DNA of 64,000 nucleotides from Chloroflexi bacterium 54-19 (GTDB taxonomy: Bacteria > Chloroflexota > Chloroflexia > Chloroheliales > Chloroheliaceae): contig MKTJ01000013.1 of assembly GCA_001898225.1 (NCBI GenBank), positions 173,324-237,323 on the forward strand, read 5' to 3'. Position 1 is the stretch's first letter. Every line of letters begins with the position of its first letter. The position numbers and the translations under genes are program-made. Below are positions 25,884 to 33,754 of this stretch, one piece after another. The notes beneath the pieces were generated by a model, which saw nothing but the letters and a program-made list of their open reading frames with translations, was not told the DNA's origin and ran no database searches.

Positions 25884-26324
25884 TTAAGACATTATCTTAA
25901 AAGCTTCTTCCATGACCCGTTTCTGGTGGCTCTTGCGTAACCAGATGAAGGCGTTGAAATAGGAGTAAGTCACCTTCAGTCCGCCAATCATGGTTATCAG
26001 CAAAGGAATATAAACCGCAATCATCCGGTCGCTATCGTAATAATGGGCGAAAAAGAGCGAAATCCCGACCAACCACATTACCGAGATAACCCCCAGGTAG
26101 ATAAATAGCTGCTTGAAAAAGCTTTTCTGGGCGACCACCCGTTCTTCAGCCTGTTTGAGAATGTGGACCGGGATGGAAGGTGGCGTTTCGGACCAGACCG
26201 AGGAAGCGGTCGAAAACGAATTGTTAACATTGGGGGCCTGGTAGCGAGGCGTGCTGGACTCGTCAATGGGCGGCCAGTAATTCGCATCTTCCTGGGACGG
26301 GCCGAAACCGCGATTTTCTGCCAT
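25884..26324 (-). CDS. Two-helix membrane protein (2TM-domain-like)
   Basis: A 146-residue protein. A soluble Pro/Ser/Asn-rich N-terminal half (residues 1-60) is followed by a charged helix (LKQAEERVVAQKSFFKQLFI). Two transmembrane segments come next: IYLGVISVMWLVGISLFFAH (about 73-92) and IAVYIPLLITMIGGLKVTYS (about 100-119), then a basic tail RKSHQKRVMEEAFK. This layout fits the small 2TM domain family. Membrane-bound; role unknown. AAGGAG ribosome site before the ATG. The DUF7660-like gene follows by one base. Confidence 0.68.
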   Translation of the reverse strand: MAENRGFGPSQEDANYWPPIDESSTPRYQAPNVNNSFSTASSVWSETPPSIPVHILKQAEERVVAQKSFFKQLFIYLGVISVMWLVGISLFFAHYYDSDRMIAVYIPLLITMIGGLKVTYSYFNAFIWLRKSHQKRVMEEAFKIMS

Positions 26325-26426
26325 GGGGTATTCTCCTTTTTATTTGTATGAAATAGAAAGCGAAGGCCATACAATTTTTTGACACGCCCCCTACTCGCTT
26401 TGTTTCACCTTTCCAGTATATTTTTT

Positions 26427-26466
26427 AAAAAAGAAATCCGGCCAATTTCTGGCCGGATTTCTTAAA
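26427..26466. terminator. Strong bidirectional terminator
   Basis: Perfect 14-bp stem AAGAAATCCGGCCA/TGGCCGGATTTCTT with a 5-base loop, A run on one side and T run on the other, ending the glcD-glcE transcript. Confidence 0.95.
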
Positions 26467-26497
26467 TCTTATTGAGCTTGTAATTCTAAAGTGAAAA

Positions 26498-27724
26498 TTA
26501 TAACCACTTTAGCAGGTCGGGATTGAGCAGGTGCCGGGGGTCGAGGGCATCTTTGAGCGCGCGCATTGAGTCAGTGGCGTCGCCGAACTCGCCCCAGGCG
26601 TCCAGTTGCGGCCACAATTCAAGCGGGGCGCGCTCGATTACCAGGCTCCCACCGTCAACACGGCTGGCCTCCCGTGCCTTTTTGATAAGCGGCACCAGTT
26701 TTTCCAAATTACCCGTTGTAGGTTTCGCCAGGAGATAAGCGAGACCGCTCCCGGCCCGCGAAACCACCTGGGCCTCGCCGCCACCAACCCGCCCGATTTC
26801 GACCAGCAAGGCGTGAACCTCAGGCAACCCGGTCAGGGTCGAGGCTACCCGGATTTGCAGGAAATTCCCTTCCGCCGTGTTAAAGCGGTTTTCCAGGTTA
26901 GATTGGGCCTTGAGGACCGTCGGGCCATCCTCAAGCAATTCGACCGAAGCCGCGCCGGCCTTCCAGCAGATTTCGCTCAACCCGGCCAACTGCCCGTCTA
27001 CCGCTACCTGCATGCCTTCCGCCGCGAAAAGCAGTTTGCAGGAAGTGTTGGGGGATATGTCTTCTTGAACGATTTCCAGGGCCGAGGGCATCAGGTTCGA
27101 CCGGGCGCACAGCCTCGCTGCCTGGCAGGCTTGCTCGACCGAGGCGAATTCGGCCTGGCCGACCCCAATATATTGCGGCTGCGGCACCACCTTGAAAGTG
27201 ACCTCGGTCAGCAGACCAAGCGTCCCGTAAGAGCCAATAAAAAGTTTATGGAGGTCATACCCGGCCACGTTCTTGACCACCCGGCCCCCGCTATGCCCGA
27301 TGCTGCCATCAGATAACACAAAGCGACAGCCAATCAGGAGGTCGCGGGCAGTGCCATAAAGCAGGCGGCGTGGACCGCTCCGGTTAGTCGCCAGGATGCC
27401 ACCAATGGTTTGCCCGGCCAGTTCGGGCGGGTCGAGCGGCAACATCTGGCCCTGCTCCCCCAGGATGGCCTGTAATCTCTCGAAAGGCAGCCCGACCTGG
27501 ACCGTGATAGTTAAATCTTCCGGCTGGTAATCTACCAGGGCGGTCAGTTGAGAGGTGGAAACTAGCCGCTGGCAGGGGCCGAGCGGGTTGCCCAGGTTAG
27601 CCTTGGTACCCGCCCCGGTAAGGCGCACTTTCAAATTCTCCCGGCTGAATTCCTCGAAAAGCTGGGCCGCTTCCAGTTCGCTGGCAGGATTCACCACCTG
27701 TGGATTAGATTCTTGGAGTGTCAT
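26498..27724 (-). CDS. glcE: Glycolate oxidase FAD-binding subunit GlcE-like
   Basis: FAD-linked oxidase of the GlcD/GlcE family, 408 residues. The FAD-binding PCMH domain spans about 18-190, with LTGAGTKANLGNPLGPC (about 36-52) and SGGRVVKNVAGYDLHKLFIG (about 145-164), the latter being the conserved G-R-V-V-K-N-V-A-G-Y-D motif of GlcE. The C-terminal cap is shorter than in GlcD. It would act with GlcD in oxidising glycolate or another 2-hydroxy acid. It follows glcD by 28 bases on the same strand. The iron-sulfur subunit glcF, usually the third gene, is absent here; the next gene downstream is the unrelated 2TM protein beyond a strong terminator. Confidence 0.9.
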   Translation of the reverse strand: MTLQESNPQVVNPASELEAAQLFEEFSRENLKVRLTGAGTKANLGNPLGPCQRLVSTSQLTALVDYQPEDLTITVQVGLPFERLQAILGEQGQMLPLDPPELAGQTIGGILATNRSGPRRLLYGTARDLLIGCRFVLSDGSIGHSGGRVVKNVAGYDLHKLFIGSYGTLGLLTEVTFKVVPQPQYIGVGQAEFASVEQACQAARLCARSNLMPSALEIVQEDISPNTSCKLLFAAEGMQVAVDGQLAGLSEICWKAGAASVELLEDGPTVLKAQSNLENRFNTAEGNFLQIRVASTLTGLPEVHALLVEIGRVGGGEAQVVSRAGSGLAYLLAKPTTGNLEKLVPLIKKAREASRVDGGSLVIERAPLELWPQLDAWGEFGDATDSMRALKDALDPRHLLNPDLLKWL

Positions 27725-27752
27725 CGACTTTGGTTGAACTTTCTAAAATAAG

Positions 27753-29267
27753 TTACCAGGCTTGCATGTCCTCGCGTTCGTAAGTCTCCTGGGCCTTGCG
27801 GGCTGTCGCAATCCGGGTTTCGCCGCATCGACCCGGCGTGGGAATAACCTTTTCGGGATTGCACAAGCCTTTGGTATCGAAAGCCTGCCGGACCCGCCGC
27901 ATAATCCCCAGGTCGTCCTCGTTAAAGATAAAGCACATCATGTCGCGCTTTTCGACCCCGATACCGTGTTCGCCCGAAAGCGTCCCGCCTTCTTCGGCGC
28001 ACATACGGATAATATCTTCCCCGGCCTTGACCGCTTTTTGGAGGTCGCCCGGTTTGTTGCCGTCAAACATCACCAGGGGGTGCAGGTTACCATCCCCGGC
28101 GTGAAAGACGTTCGCAATCGGCAGGTTATATTTTTTGGAAATGTCACCGACCGCCGCCAGCACCTGGGGTAACTTGCTGCGCGGCACGACGCCATCCACC
28201 ACGTAATAGTCGGGCGACATCCGGCCCACCGCTCCAAAAGCGCCCTTACGACCTTTCCATAACGCCTCGCGTTCGGCGGCGTCTTTGGCAATTCGAAATT
28301 CGGTGGCTCCTTCTCGACGGCAAATATCTTCGATGGTTTCGGCCTGCTGTTCGAGGGCGTCGGGCAGACCTTCGCATTCCACCAGCAAGACTGCCGCCGC
28401 ATCGAGCGGATACCCGGCATGGCTGCTGGCCTCGACCGCCCCAATCATCAGGTTATCCATCATTTCGAGAGCCGCCGGGATAACCCCGTTGCGAATAATA
28501 CCGGAAACCGCGTTCGAACATTTCTCGACGCTGTCGAAAATAGCCAGGAAAGTTTTGACCGCCGGGGGTAGCGGCGTCAGTTTAACGATCACTTTGGTGA
28601 CGAGACCGAGCGTCCCTTCGCTCCCGACAAAAAGGCCGACCATATCGTAGCCGGGGGCGTCGGTAGCTTTGCCGCCATAATGCCGGATTTCGCCGTCAGG
28701 TGTGACCACTTCCAGCCCCGTGACGTGGTTGGTAGTGACGCCGTAGACAAGGGTATGCGGGCCGCCGCTGTTTTCGGCCACATTCCCACCTATGGTGCAG
28801 GCTTTCTGGCTGGAAGGGTCCGGCACGAAATAGAGACCGTAAGGCGCGACCGCCTGGGAGAGATGCAGGTTAACCAGGCCTGGCTCAACCACCGCCCGCA
28901 AATTTTCGGCGTCAATTTCCAGAATTTTGTTCATGCGGGTGAAAGCGACCAGAATGCCACCTCTCAACGGTATCGAGCCGCCGCTCAGTCCGGTCCCGGC
29001 GCCCCGCGCCGTGTAATACAACTGCTCCCGGTTGCAATATTTGACGATGCGGGCCACCTGTTCCGCCGTGCGAGGAAAGACCACCACTTCCGGTAGATGC
29101 TTGTCAACCGAACCATCGTATTCGTAGAGTTTAAGGTCGTAGGTCTTGTGCAAGACCCCTTCCGTACCTACAATCGCGGCCATATCGCGGACCAACTTCT
29201 CCCGGTCAATCGGGGCGGTCCTGGCTCCGGTTTCAGCCTGGGTAACTTCTTTTTCACTGACGGACAT
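27753..29267 (-). CDS. glcD: Glycolate oxidase / 2-hydroxy-acid dehydrogenase FAD subunit GlcD
   Basis: FAD-linked oxidase of 504 residues, full length for GlcD. It contains the FAD-contact motif TARGAGTGLSGGSIPLRGGI (residues about 87-106), QKACTIGGNVAENSGGPHTL (about 153-172), and the C-terminal substrate-cap signatures NVFHAGDGNLHPLVMFD (about 397-413) and SGEHGIGVEKRDMM (about 442-455). These are shared with D-lactate dehydrogenases, so glycolate is the likely but not certain substrate. Cytoplasmic face, passing electrons on through GlcF in classic systems. First gene of a two-gene unit with glcE. Confidence 0.93.
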   Translation of the reverse strand: MSVSEKEVTQAETGARTAPIDREKLVRDMAAIVGTEGVLHKTYDLKLYEYDGSVDKHLPEVVVFPRTAEQVARIVKYCNREQLYYTARGAGTGLSGGSIPLRGGILVAFTRMNKILEIDAENLRAVVEPGLVNLHLSQAVAPYGLYFVPDPSSQKACTIGGNVAENSGGPHTLVYGVTTNHVTGLEVVTPDGEIRHYGGKATDAPGYDMVGLFVGSEGTLGLVTKVIVKLTPLPPAVKTFLAIFDSVEKCSNAVSGIIRNGVIPAALEMMDNLMIGAVEASSHAGYPLDAAAVLLVECEGLPDALEQQAETIEDICRREGATEFRIAKDAAEREALWKGRKGAFGAVGRMSPDYYVVDGVVPRSKLPQVLAAVGDISKKYNLPIANVFHAGDGNLHPLVMFDGNKPGDLQKAVKAGEDIIRMCAEEGGTLSGEHGIGVEKRDMMCFIFNEDDLGIMRRVRQAFDTKGLCNPEKVIPTPGRCGETRIATARKAQETYEREDMQAW

Positions 29268-29380
29268 CGCAAAATTCTCCGAAAAGCAGTCTTTTTATCA
29301 AACGGCCAACCATTTAACCTGCTGCTAGTCTACCAAAAAGCCGGAATAAGGTCCAACCAACAAACTTTTGGGAAATTTTT

Positions 29381-29389
29381 TGTTATAAT
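29381..29389 (+). promoter_or_regulatory. Extended -10 promoter for the TPR gene
   Basis: TG-T-TATAAT, a perfect extended -10 element, 67 bases upstream of the TTG start at 29457. Confidence 0.6.
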
Positions 29390-29456
29390 CACTTATGTTA
29401 ATACCACGTAATTAGCCGTATAAACCCATGGCAAAAGCTACGAGAGGAGCAGGCGC

Positions 29457-31058
29457 TTGACTATTGGTAGCTCGAATGAGTTGATGCAGGAAGGTATCCG
29501 CCACGTGCGCGAAGGCCGCATGGGCGAGGCTTACAAGGTCTTTAAAAAGGTCATCGAACGCAACCCCCGCAATGAATTCGCCTGGATCTGGGTCTCAGTC
29601 ACCAGCGAGGACCGGGCGGAAAAGCGCGCGGCCCTGGAAAAAGCGCTCGAAATCAACCCCAACAGCACCCATGCCAAGGAAGCCTTGCGGGCACTCAACG
29701 CCGAAGAAAGTCGCCTTGCTTCCCCCACCAACCCCGACCCGACCAGCCAGCCGACCGCACCTATGAAGGTCGTAACTCCCTCCCCGGTCATCGAAAACCC
29801 GGCTACCCCTGCTCCCGCCCCGAACATCCCGGCAGAAACAACCGGCAACCCGGTCGTCGCGGGAAAAGGTGAGCCTTCGAGCAACCCGGCTAATTTTGGA
29901 AGAGGCGAAAGTTCCAGCAACCCGGCATGGGTAGGCAACCTGCGAACTTCCAGCCGTCCGGGGCGGGTTAACCCGCAGGAAATTGTCAGTAACCCTTTTT
30001 ACGAAATGCCGTCCGAACTGGCCGACAGGGTCGCCGCCGATAAAGCCAGCGCCGATACCCGGCCCTACCGGGTGGATCAGACGCCAAACCCTTTCAACCA
30101 GAACCGGCCTGTGACTCGTCCGCCTGATACCGCGCCCCAGGTCGGAAACGTCGATACCCCGGTCAACCTGATTAACTCGTCCGCTGCAACCGCCAAAAAA
30201 GATTCGGTCACGAAAGAAGACAAAGCCGCCAACACACGCGAAAAACGGGAGCGGCTATTCTTCCGACGGATTCGCCTGACCGCCCTTTTTCTCCTGGCAA
30301 TCCTGGTGGTTTTGCTGGCGGCTTTCTTCGTCTTTAACTTCCTGCAAAAACAGGCCAACCCGACCCAACCTACCGCGACCCAGGTGGCAACTCAGTCCGG
30401 GACAACCGCCGGGACAGCTTCCACCGGGGCAAACGGGACAGCCCAACCGACTATCACGGTTCCACCGCTTACGACTGCGCCAGCTTCGGCGGCGGCTACC
30501 GCCACACCAGGCGGCGGAACCACCTCTCAGGCCGGCCCTAACCCGACCCAGGCGGCCATAACCAAAAATCTGCAAGCCGCTACCAGCAGCCAGGCCAGCG
30601 GCGATTACCAGGGAGCCATCACGGCCTACCAGGCGGTTATCCAGGCCGACGCTGCCAATGTCCCGGCCAACCTGGGGCTCGGTATGCTCTACCTGACGGT
30701 TCCCGACAACGCTCTCCCAGGCGGCACCGACCGCTACGCCGGGGCGGTCAAGGCTTTCCAGGTCGTGACGGCTCAAAACCCGAACTGGGCCGGGGGCTAT
30801 TCACACCTGGGCGAAGCCCTGGCGTTGCAGGGTAAAGTCAAGGAGGCTATCACAGCCTACAGCCGGAGCCTTGAACTCGACCCGAACGGGCCGGAACGCT
30901 GGTTGGCCCTGGCCGCTCTCTACGATAAAGATAACCAGCCCGACCAGGCCCGTTTCTGCCGGGAGCGGGCGGGGAGTCTCGCCCCTACCACGGCAGCGCC
31001 TTCGGGTACCGCAACCCCGGCTCCAACTACGGCAGCGCCTTCTACAACTACCCGGTAA
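29457..31058 (+). CDS. Single-pass membrane protein with TPR repeats at both ends
   Basis: A 533-residue protein starting at TTG with GAGAGGAG upstream. Layout: an N-terminal TPR-like pair (about 4-80, RHVREGRMGEAYKVFKKVIE and RAALEKALEINPNSTHAKEA); an Asn/Pro/Ser-rich linker with SSNPAnF/SSNPAwV repeats (about 85-260); one transmembrane helix (LTALFLLAILVVLLAAFFVF, about 280-299); a Thr/Pro/Ala-rich stretch; then a second TPR array (about 370-505, SGDYQGAITAYQAVIQADAA and GKVKEAITAYSRSLELDPNG); and a Thr/Pro tail. With the N-terminus inside, one TPR set would face the cytoplasm and the other the outside, suggesting a scaffold. No partner can be named. Confidence 0.88.
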   Translation: MTIGSSNELMQEGIRHVREGRMGEAYKVFKKVIERNPRNEFAWIWVSVTSEDRAEKRAALEKALEINPNSTHAKEALRALNAEESRLASPTNPDPTSQPTAPMKVVTPSPVIENPATPAPAPNIPAETTGNPVVAGKGEPSSNPANFGRGESSSNPAWVGNLRTSSRPGRVNPQEIVSNPFYEMPSELADRVAADKASADTRPYRVDQTPNPFNQNRPVTRPPDTAPQVGNVDTPVNLINSSAATAKKDSVTKEDKAANTREKRERLFFRRIRLTALFLLAILVVLLAAFFVFNFLQKQANPTQPTATQVATQSGTTAGTASTGANGTAQPTITVPPLTTAPASAAATATPGGGTTSQAGPNPTQAAITKNLQAATSSQASGDYQGAITAYQAVIQADAANVPANLGLGMLYLTVPDNALPGGTDRYAGAVKAFQVVTAQNPNWAGGYSHLGEALALQGKVKEAITAYSRSLELDPNGPERWLALAALYDKDNQPDQARFCRERAGSLAPTTAAPSGTATPAPTTAAPSTTTR

Positions 31059-31072
31059 CCATTTAACCAGTC

Positions 31073-31107
31073 GAACCCCAGCCCAAAAGGTCGGGGTTCA
31101 ATTTTTG
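31073..31107 (+). terminator. Rho-independent terminator after the TPR gene
   Basis: GAACCCC/GGGGTTC stem of 7 bp with a 13-base loop, followed by ATTTTT. Confidence 0.85.
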
Positions 31108-31279
31108 GTAGACTATTTCAAATAACCATTCCAACTATTTTAAATTGCAGATGTTTAGGATAAAAACCATAAAAAAAGCGCTAAAATTGTGGCACTATAT
31201 TTGCCAAAAGTATCAACTAAAGAGTTGTGGTAGACCAGGATAAAGCTAGTCTAAACGGTTTGTAGGAAGGATTTTTGCG

Positions 31280-31471
31280 ATGGACCAGGCATTCGACGGA
31301 GTTGAGTACACCCGGCAGGACACCCAACCTGATTTTGGCGATTTCTTTGAGACGGAGTTTGCTTCCCAGGAACTTAAAACGTTCCAGGTGGCGAGCCTTC
31401 TCCAGGAAATCGAGTATGTAGACCAGCCTCCTTCGTCCGGGCAAAGGGACGATGCACTGCTCCCGGCCTGA
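31280..31471 (+). CDS. Small, very acidic protein of unknown function
   Basis: A 63-residue open reading frame with a strong ribosome site (AGGAAGG nine bases before the ATG) located behind the TPR gene terminator. The product has 14 acidic and only 3 basic residues and two aromatic-acidic patches (DFGDFFETEF and LLQEIEYVD). No cysteines, no signal peptide. It precedes the esterase/ATP-grasp pair by 268 bases on the same strand. It could be a substrate, leader-type peptide or small regulator, but nothing in the sequence proves this. An antisense reading frame of 92 residues overlaps it and has no ribosome site, so the plus-strand reading is preferred. Confidence 0.5.
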   Translation: MDQAFDGVEYTRQDTQPDFGDFFETEFASQELKTFQVASLLQEIEYVDQPPSSGQRDDALLPA

Positions 31472-31561
31472 GAACAATAACGGCCCCTTATTCAACCATT
31501 TGGATAGCGTTAGCTAAATTTGGCGGTTGGTTAACTTTAAAACACAGACAATCCCGTTGGA

Positions 31562-31592
31562 TTGACAAAAAAGTTATAGGGTGTTATAACTT
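31562..31592 (+). promoter_or_regulatory. Promoter with perfect palindromic operator for the esterase/ATP-grasp genes
   Basis: TTGACA (31562-31567), 17-base spacer, TATAAC (31585-31590). An exact inverted repeat AAGTTATA-N6-TATAACTT (31571-31592) lies over the spacer and the -10 box, so a bound dimeric repressor would block polymerase. The matching regulator is not identified. Confidence 0.8.
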
Positions 31593-31738
31593 GCCAGATT
31601 TTCAAAAAACACCTTCTTTTACCTGCTGCTCGAACGCAGGAATGCTTACCCGGCTTCTTCTTTCACCTTACAAACAGGACTTGTCCGAATTTCTTACCCG
31701 GTTTGCGGCTAATTGCTGTTAACAAGGAGTACTAAAAA

Positions 31739-32452
31739 GTGCAACGAGAATATCATAAGTGGTACAGCCCTTCGCTGGGACGCGATATGGAGCAGTTAGT
31801 CTTCGGGCATGCCGGGGCCCCGGTTATCATCTTTCCCACCTCCCAGGGCCGCTTTTACGAAAACGAAGACATGGGTATGGTCAACGCCCTGGCCGATAAA
31901 ATTGACGGTGGGCACATCCAGCTTTACTGCGTGGACAGCGTCGATAGCGATAGCTGGTACAACTGGCACGCCTCGCTGGAATGGCGCATGGGTCGGGCCA
32001 ACGCTTATGACGCCTATCTCTTTTATGAAGTCCTGCCCTTTATCAAAGGGCGCAATTCCAACGGCTATGTGATTGTCACAGGCTGTAGTTTTGGAGCCTA
32101 TCACGCCGTCAACTTCGGCTTCCGCCATCCAGAACAGGTCCACAAGATTATCGCCCTTAGTGGCCGCTACAATCTCAGGCACTATTTCGACCCCTACTAT
32201 AATGAAGACCTCTACTACAACTCACCCCTGGATTATATCGGGGGGGCGCAGGAAGGCGATTTTCTCTGGCGGGTACGTCAGCAACAGATAAATTTGTTGA
32301 CCGGCACCTGGGACCTGGGCGTTTGCCAGAACGAAACGCGCCAGCTACACGACCTGTTAAACTCGAAGGGCATCAATCACACCTACGAGGTCTGGCAGGA
32401 CTCCGGCCACGATTGGCCTTACTGGTTCAAGCAAATACGTCAATTTATTTAG
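31739..32452 (+). CDS. Alpha/beta-hydrolase esterase (EsterD/COG4947-like)
   Basis: A 237-residue alpha/beta hydrolase starting at GTG with AAGGAG nine bases before. The nucleophile elbow is TGCSFGAYHA (Ser117), and the catalytic His lies in DSGHDWPYWF near residue 227, the hallmark of the esterase-D branch. The N-terminal HKWYSPSLGRDMEQLVFGHA leads into GAPVIIFPTSQGRFYENEDM, typical of a group of uncharacterised esterases (COG4947 as I recall). No signal peptide, so cytoplasmic. It sits 27 bases ahead of an ATP-grasp ligase gene and shares its promoter. The pairing suggests that one enzyme forms and the other cleaves or releases an ester or amide conjugate; this is an inference. Confidence 0.85.
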   Translation: MQREYHKWYSPSLGRDMEQLVFGHAGAPVIIFPTSQGRFYENEDMGMVNALADKIDGGHIQLYCVDSVDSDSWYNWHASLEWRMGRANAYDAYLFYEVLPFIKGRNSNGYVIVTGCSFGAYHAVNFGFRHPEQVHKIIALSGRYNLRHYFDPYYNEDLYYNSPLDYIGGAQEGDFLWRVRQQQINLLTGTWDLGVCQNETRQLHDLLNSKGINHTYEVWQDSGHDWPYWFKQIRQFI

Positions 32453-32479
32453 GTATATAATTAAGGAGATGTGTGCAAA

Positions 32480-33433
32480 ATGACTCAGGAGAACAGCAAA
32501 GAGCCTTTGAAGGTCGGGTTAATGGTAGGTCGGGAATGGTCGTGGCCGCCCGCCTTTATCGAAAAAGTAAACAACATGAACGCCGGGGTAGTTGTCGAGT
32601 ATGTCAAAATCGGCGGCTCTAAAATGGACGAACCCTGCGAATACAAGGTCATTATCGACCGCATCTCGCACGAAATCCCCTACTACCGCAGCTACCTGAA
32701 AAATGCGGTAGTCCAGGGAACGATTGTCATCAATAACCCCTTCTGGTGGACTGCCGACGATAAATATATCGAGTCAACCATCGCCCACCGCCTGGGCGTA
32801 GCCCATCCCCGTACAGCGGTTTTGCCGAACCACTCCTATATTGAAGGTATCGTGACCGAGTCGCTTCGCAACCTGGAATACCCGCTGCCCTGGGAAGACC
32901 TCCTGAACTACACCGGCACCCCGGCCTTCCTCAAACCGGCCATCGGCGGCGGCTGGAAGAACGTCTATAAGGTCCATAACCTGGAAGAACTCTGGGCCGC
33001 CTACAACGAAACCGGCGAACTGACCATGGTCTTGCAGCAGGGCATCAATTTCGAGCAGTACGTCCGCTGTTTTTGCCTGGGTCGCAAAGATGTTTTGATT
33101 ATGCGCTACGACCCAGGGGAGAGAAAATATCACAACGACCCGAATTATCTCTCCCCGGCCCTGGCGAAACGGATCGAGCAGGACTGCCTCAAACTGTGCG
33201 AGGCCCTCAGCTACGACATGAACACCCTGGAATTCGCCATCGAGGACGGCATCCCCTACGCGATTGACTTCCTCAACCCCGCGCCCGACTTTGACATTAA
33301 CAGCCTGGGCCAGGACCACTTTAACTGGGTGCAGGAAAAGATGGCGGCCCTGGTTATCGGCTACGCCACCGGTAAGACTAAACCCCAGAAGGTTGACTAC
33401 CGCTGGGATAGCCTGATGAAGGGCAACAGTTAA
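32480..33433 (+). CDS. ATP-grasp carboxylate-amine ligase-like enzyme
   Basis: A 317-residue ATP-grasp protein. Start placed at the ATG at 32480, eleven bases after AAGGAG; an upstream GTG is too close to that site. Features: VGLMVGREWSWPPAFIEKVN at the N-terminus, ATP-binding TPAFLKPAIGGGWKNVYKV (about 146-164), LQQGINFEQYVRCFCLGRKD (about 182-201), and the metal-binding end LEFAIEDGIPYAIDFLNPAP (about 249-268) with Glu, Asp and Asn. This is the RimK/D-Ala-D-Ala ligase-like fold, which joins a carboxylate to an amine through an acyl phosphate. Substrates unknown. The esterase ahead is likely its working partner. A strong terminator follows. Confidence 0.85.
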   Translation: MTQENSKEPLKVGLMVGREWSWPPAFIEKVNNMNAGVVVEYVKIGGSKMDEPCEYKVIIDRISHEIPYYRSYLKNAVVQGTIVINNPFWWTADDKYIESTIAHRLGVAHPRTAVLPNHSYIEGIVTESLRNLEYPLPWEDLLNYTGTPAFLKPAIGGGWKNVYKVHNLEELWAAYNETGELTMVLQQGINFEQYVRCFCLGRKDVLIMRYDPGERKYHNDPNYLSPALAKRIEQDCLKLCEALSYDMNTLEFAIEDGIPYAIDFLNPAPDFDINSLGQDHFNWVQEKMAALVIGYATGKTKPQKVDYRWDSLMKGNS

Positions 33434-33446
33434 TTTCTTATAAAAA

Positions 33447-33479
33447 GGCCAGCGCCGGGAGACCCCCGGCGCTTTTTTT
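33447..33479 (+). terminator. Rho-independent terminator after the ATP-grasp gene
   Basis: GCGCCGGG/CCCGGCGC 8-bp stem followed by seven T residues. Confidence 0.93.
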
Positions 33480-33507
33480 AACCAATTTCAAAATCTGGTG
33501 AAATTCG

Positions 33508-33738
33508 TATAAAAAGATGTATTTTTTATTAGACTAAGCACCTCTCTATTACAGAGGATGAAGTGAATTGAGATTTTTGGGATGAGGAAAAGTCCAAACG
33601 AGTACACCAGGGGAAAACCCTTTAGAAATTTTAAATGGAAATAAAGTTAATCATCGAATTAACTTAGACCACTAACCTTTCGTTCTTAATCCATCAACCA
33701 GCGCCGGGACAGCCAAGTCGGCGCTGGTTCTATTTTAT
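33508..33738 (+). ncRNA. Candidate structured non-coding RNA (unassigned)
   Basis: A weak TATAAA -10 box at 33508 is followed by a run of hairpins: CCTCT/AGAGG at 33541-33557, GGG/CCC at about 33611-33620, AAGTTAAT/ATTAACTT at 33644-33665, and a strong AACCAGCGCCG/CGGCGCTGGTT terminator-like hairpin at 33696-33729 followed by TTCTATTTTA. The terminal stem repeats the GCGCCGGGA core of the ATP-grasp terminator 250 bases earlier. No known family fits. It may equally be a long terminator region for the chemoreceptor gene on the other strand. Confidence 0.3.
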
Positions 33739-33754
33739 ACCCGAATCGAAAACT

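Larger units (their letters stand above)
33434..33754. other. Gene-free region with several hairpins between the ATP-grasp and chemoreceptor genes
   Basis: About 320 bases with no gene. Contains the ATP-grasp terminator (33447-33479), then a candidate structured RNA (33508-33738, separate entry). Confidence 0.6.

Noticed and set aside
29428..29460. Ten-residue leader ORF whose TGA overlaps the TTG start of the TPR gene
   Set aside because: No ribosome site for the small ORF and no regulatory codon pattern; likely chance.
31217..31495. 92-residue minus-strand frame opposite the acidic peptide gene
   Set aside because: No ribosome site; the plus-strand frame has a strong one.
33580..33625. 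GAGGAAAAGTCC string resembling an RNase P RNA core block
   Set aside because: One extra A, no matching 3' ACAGAAA block and far too short for RNase P RNA.
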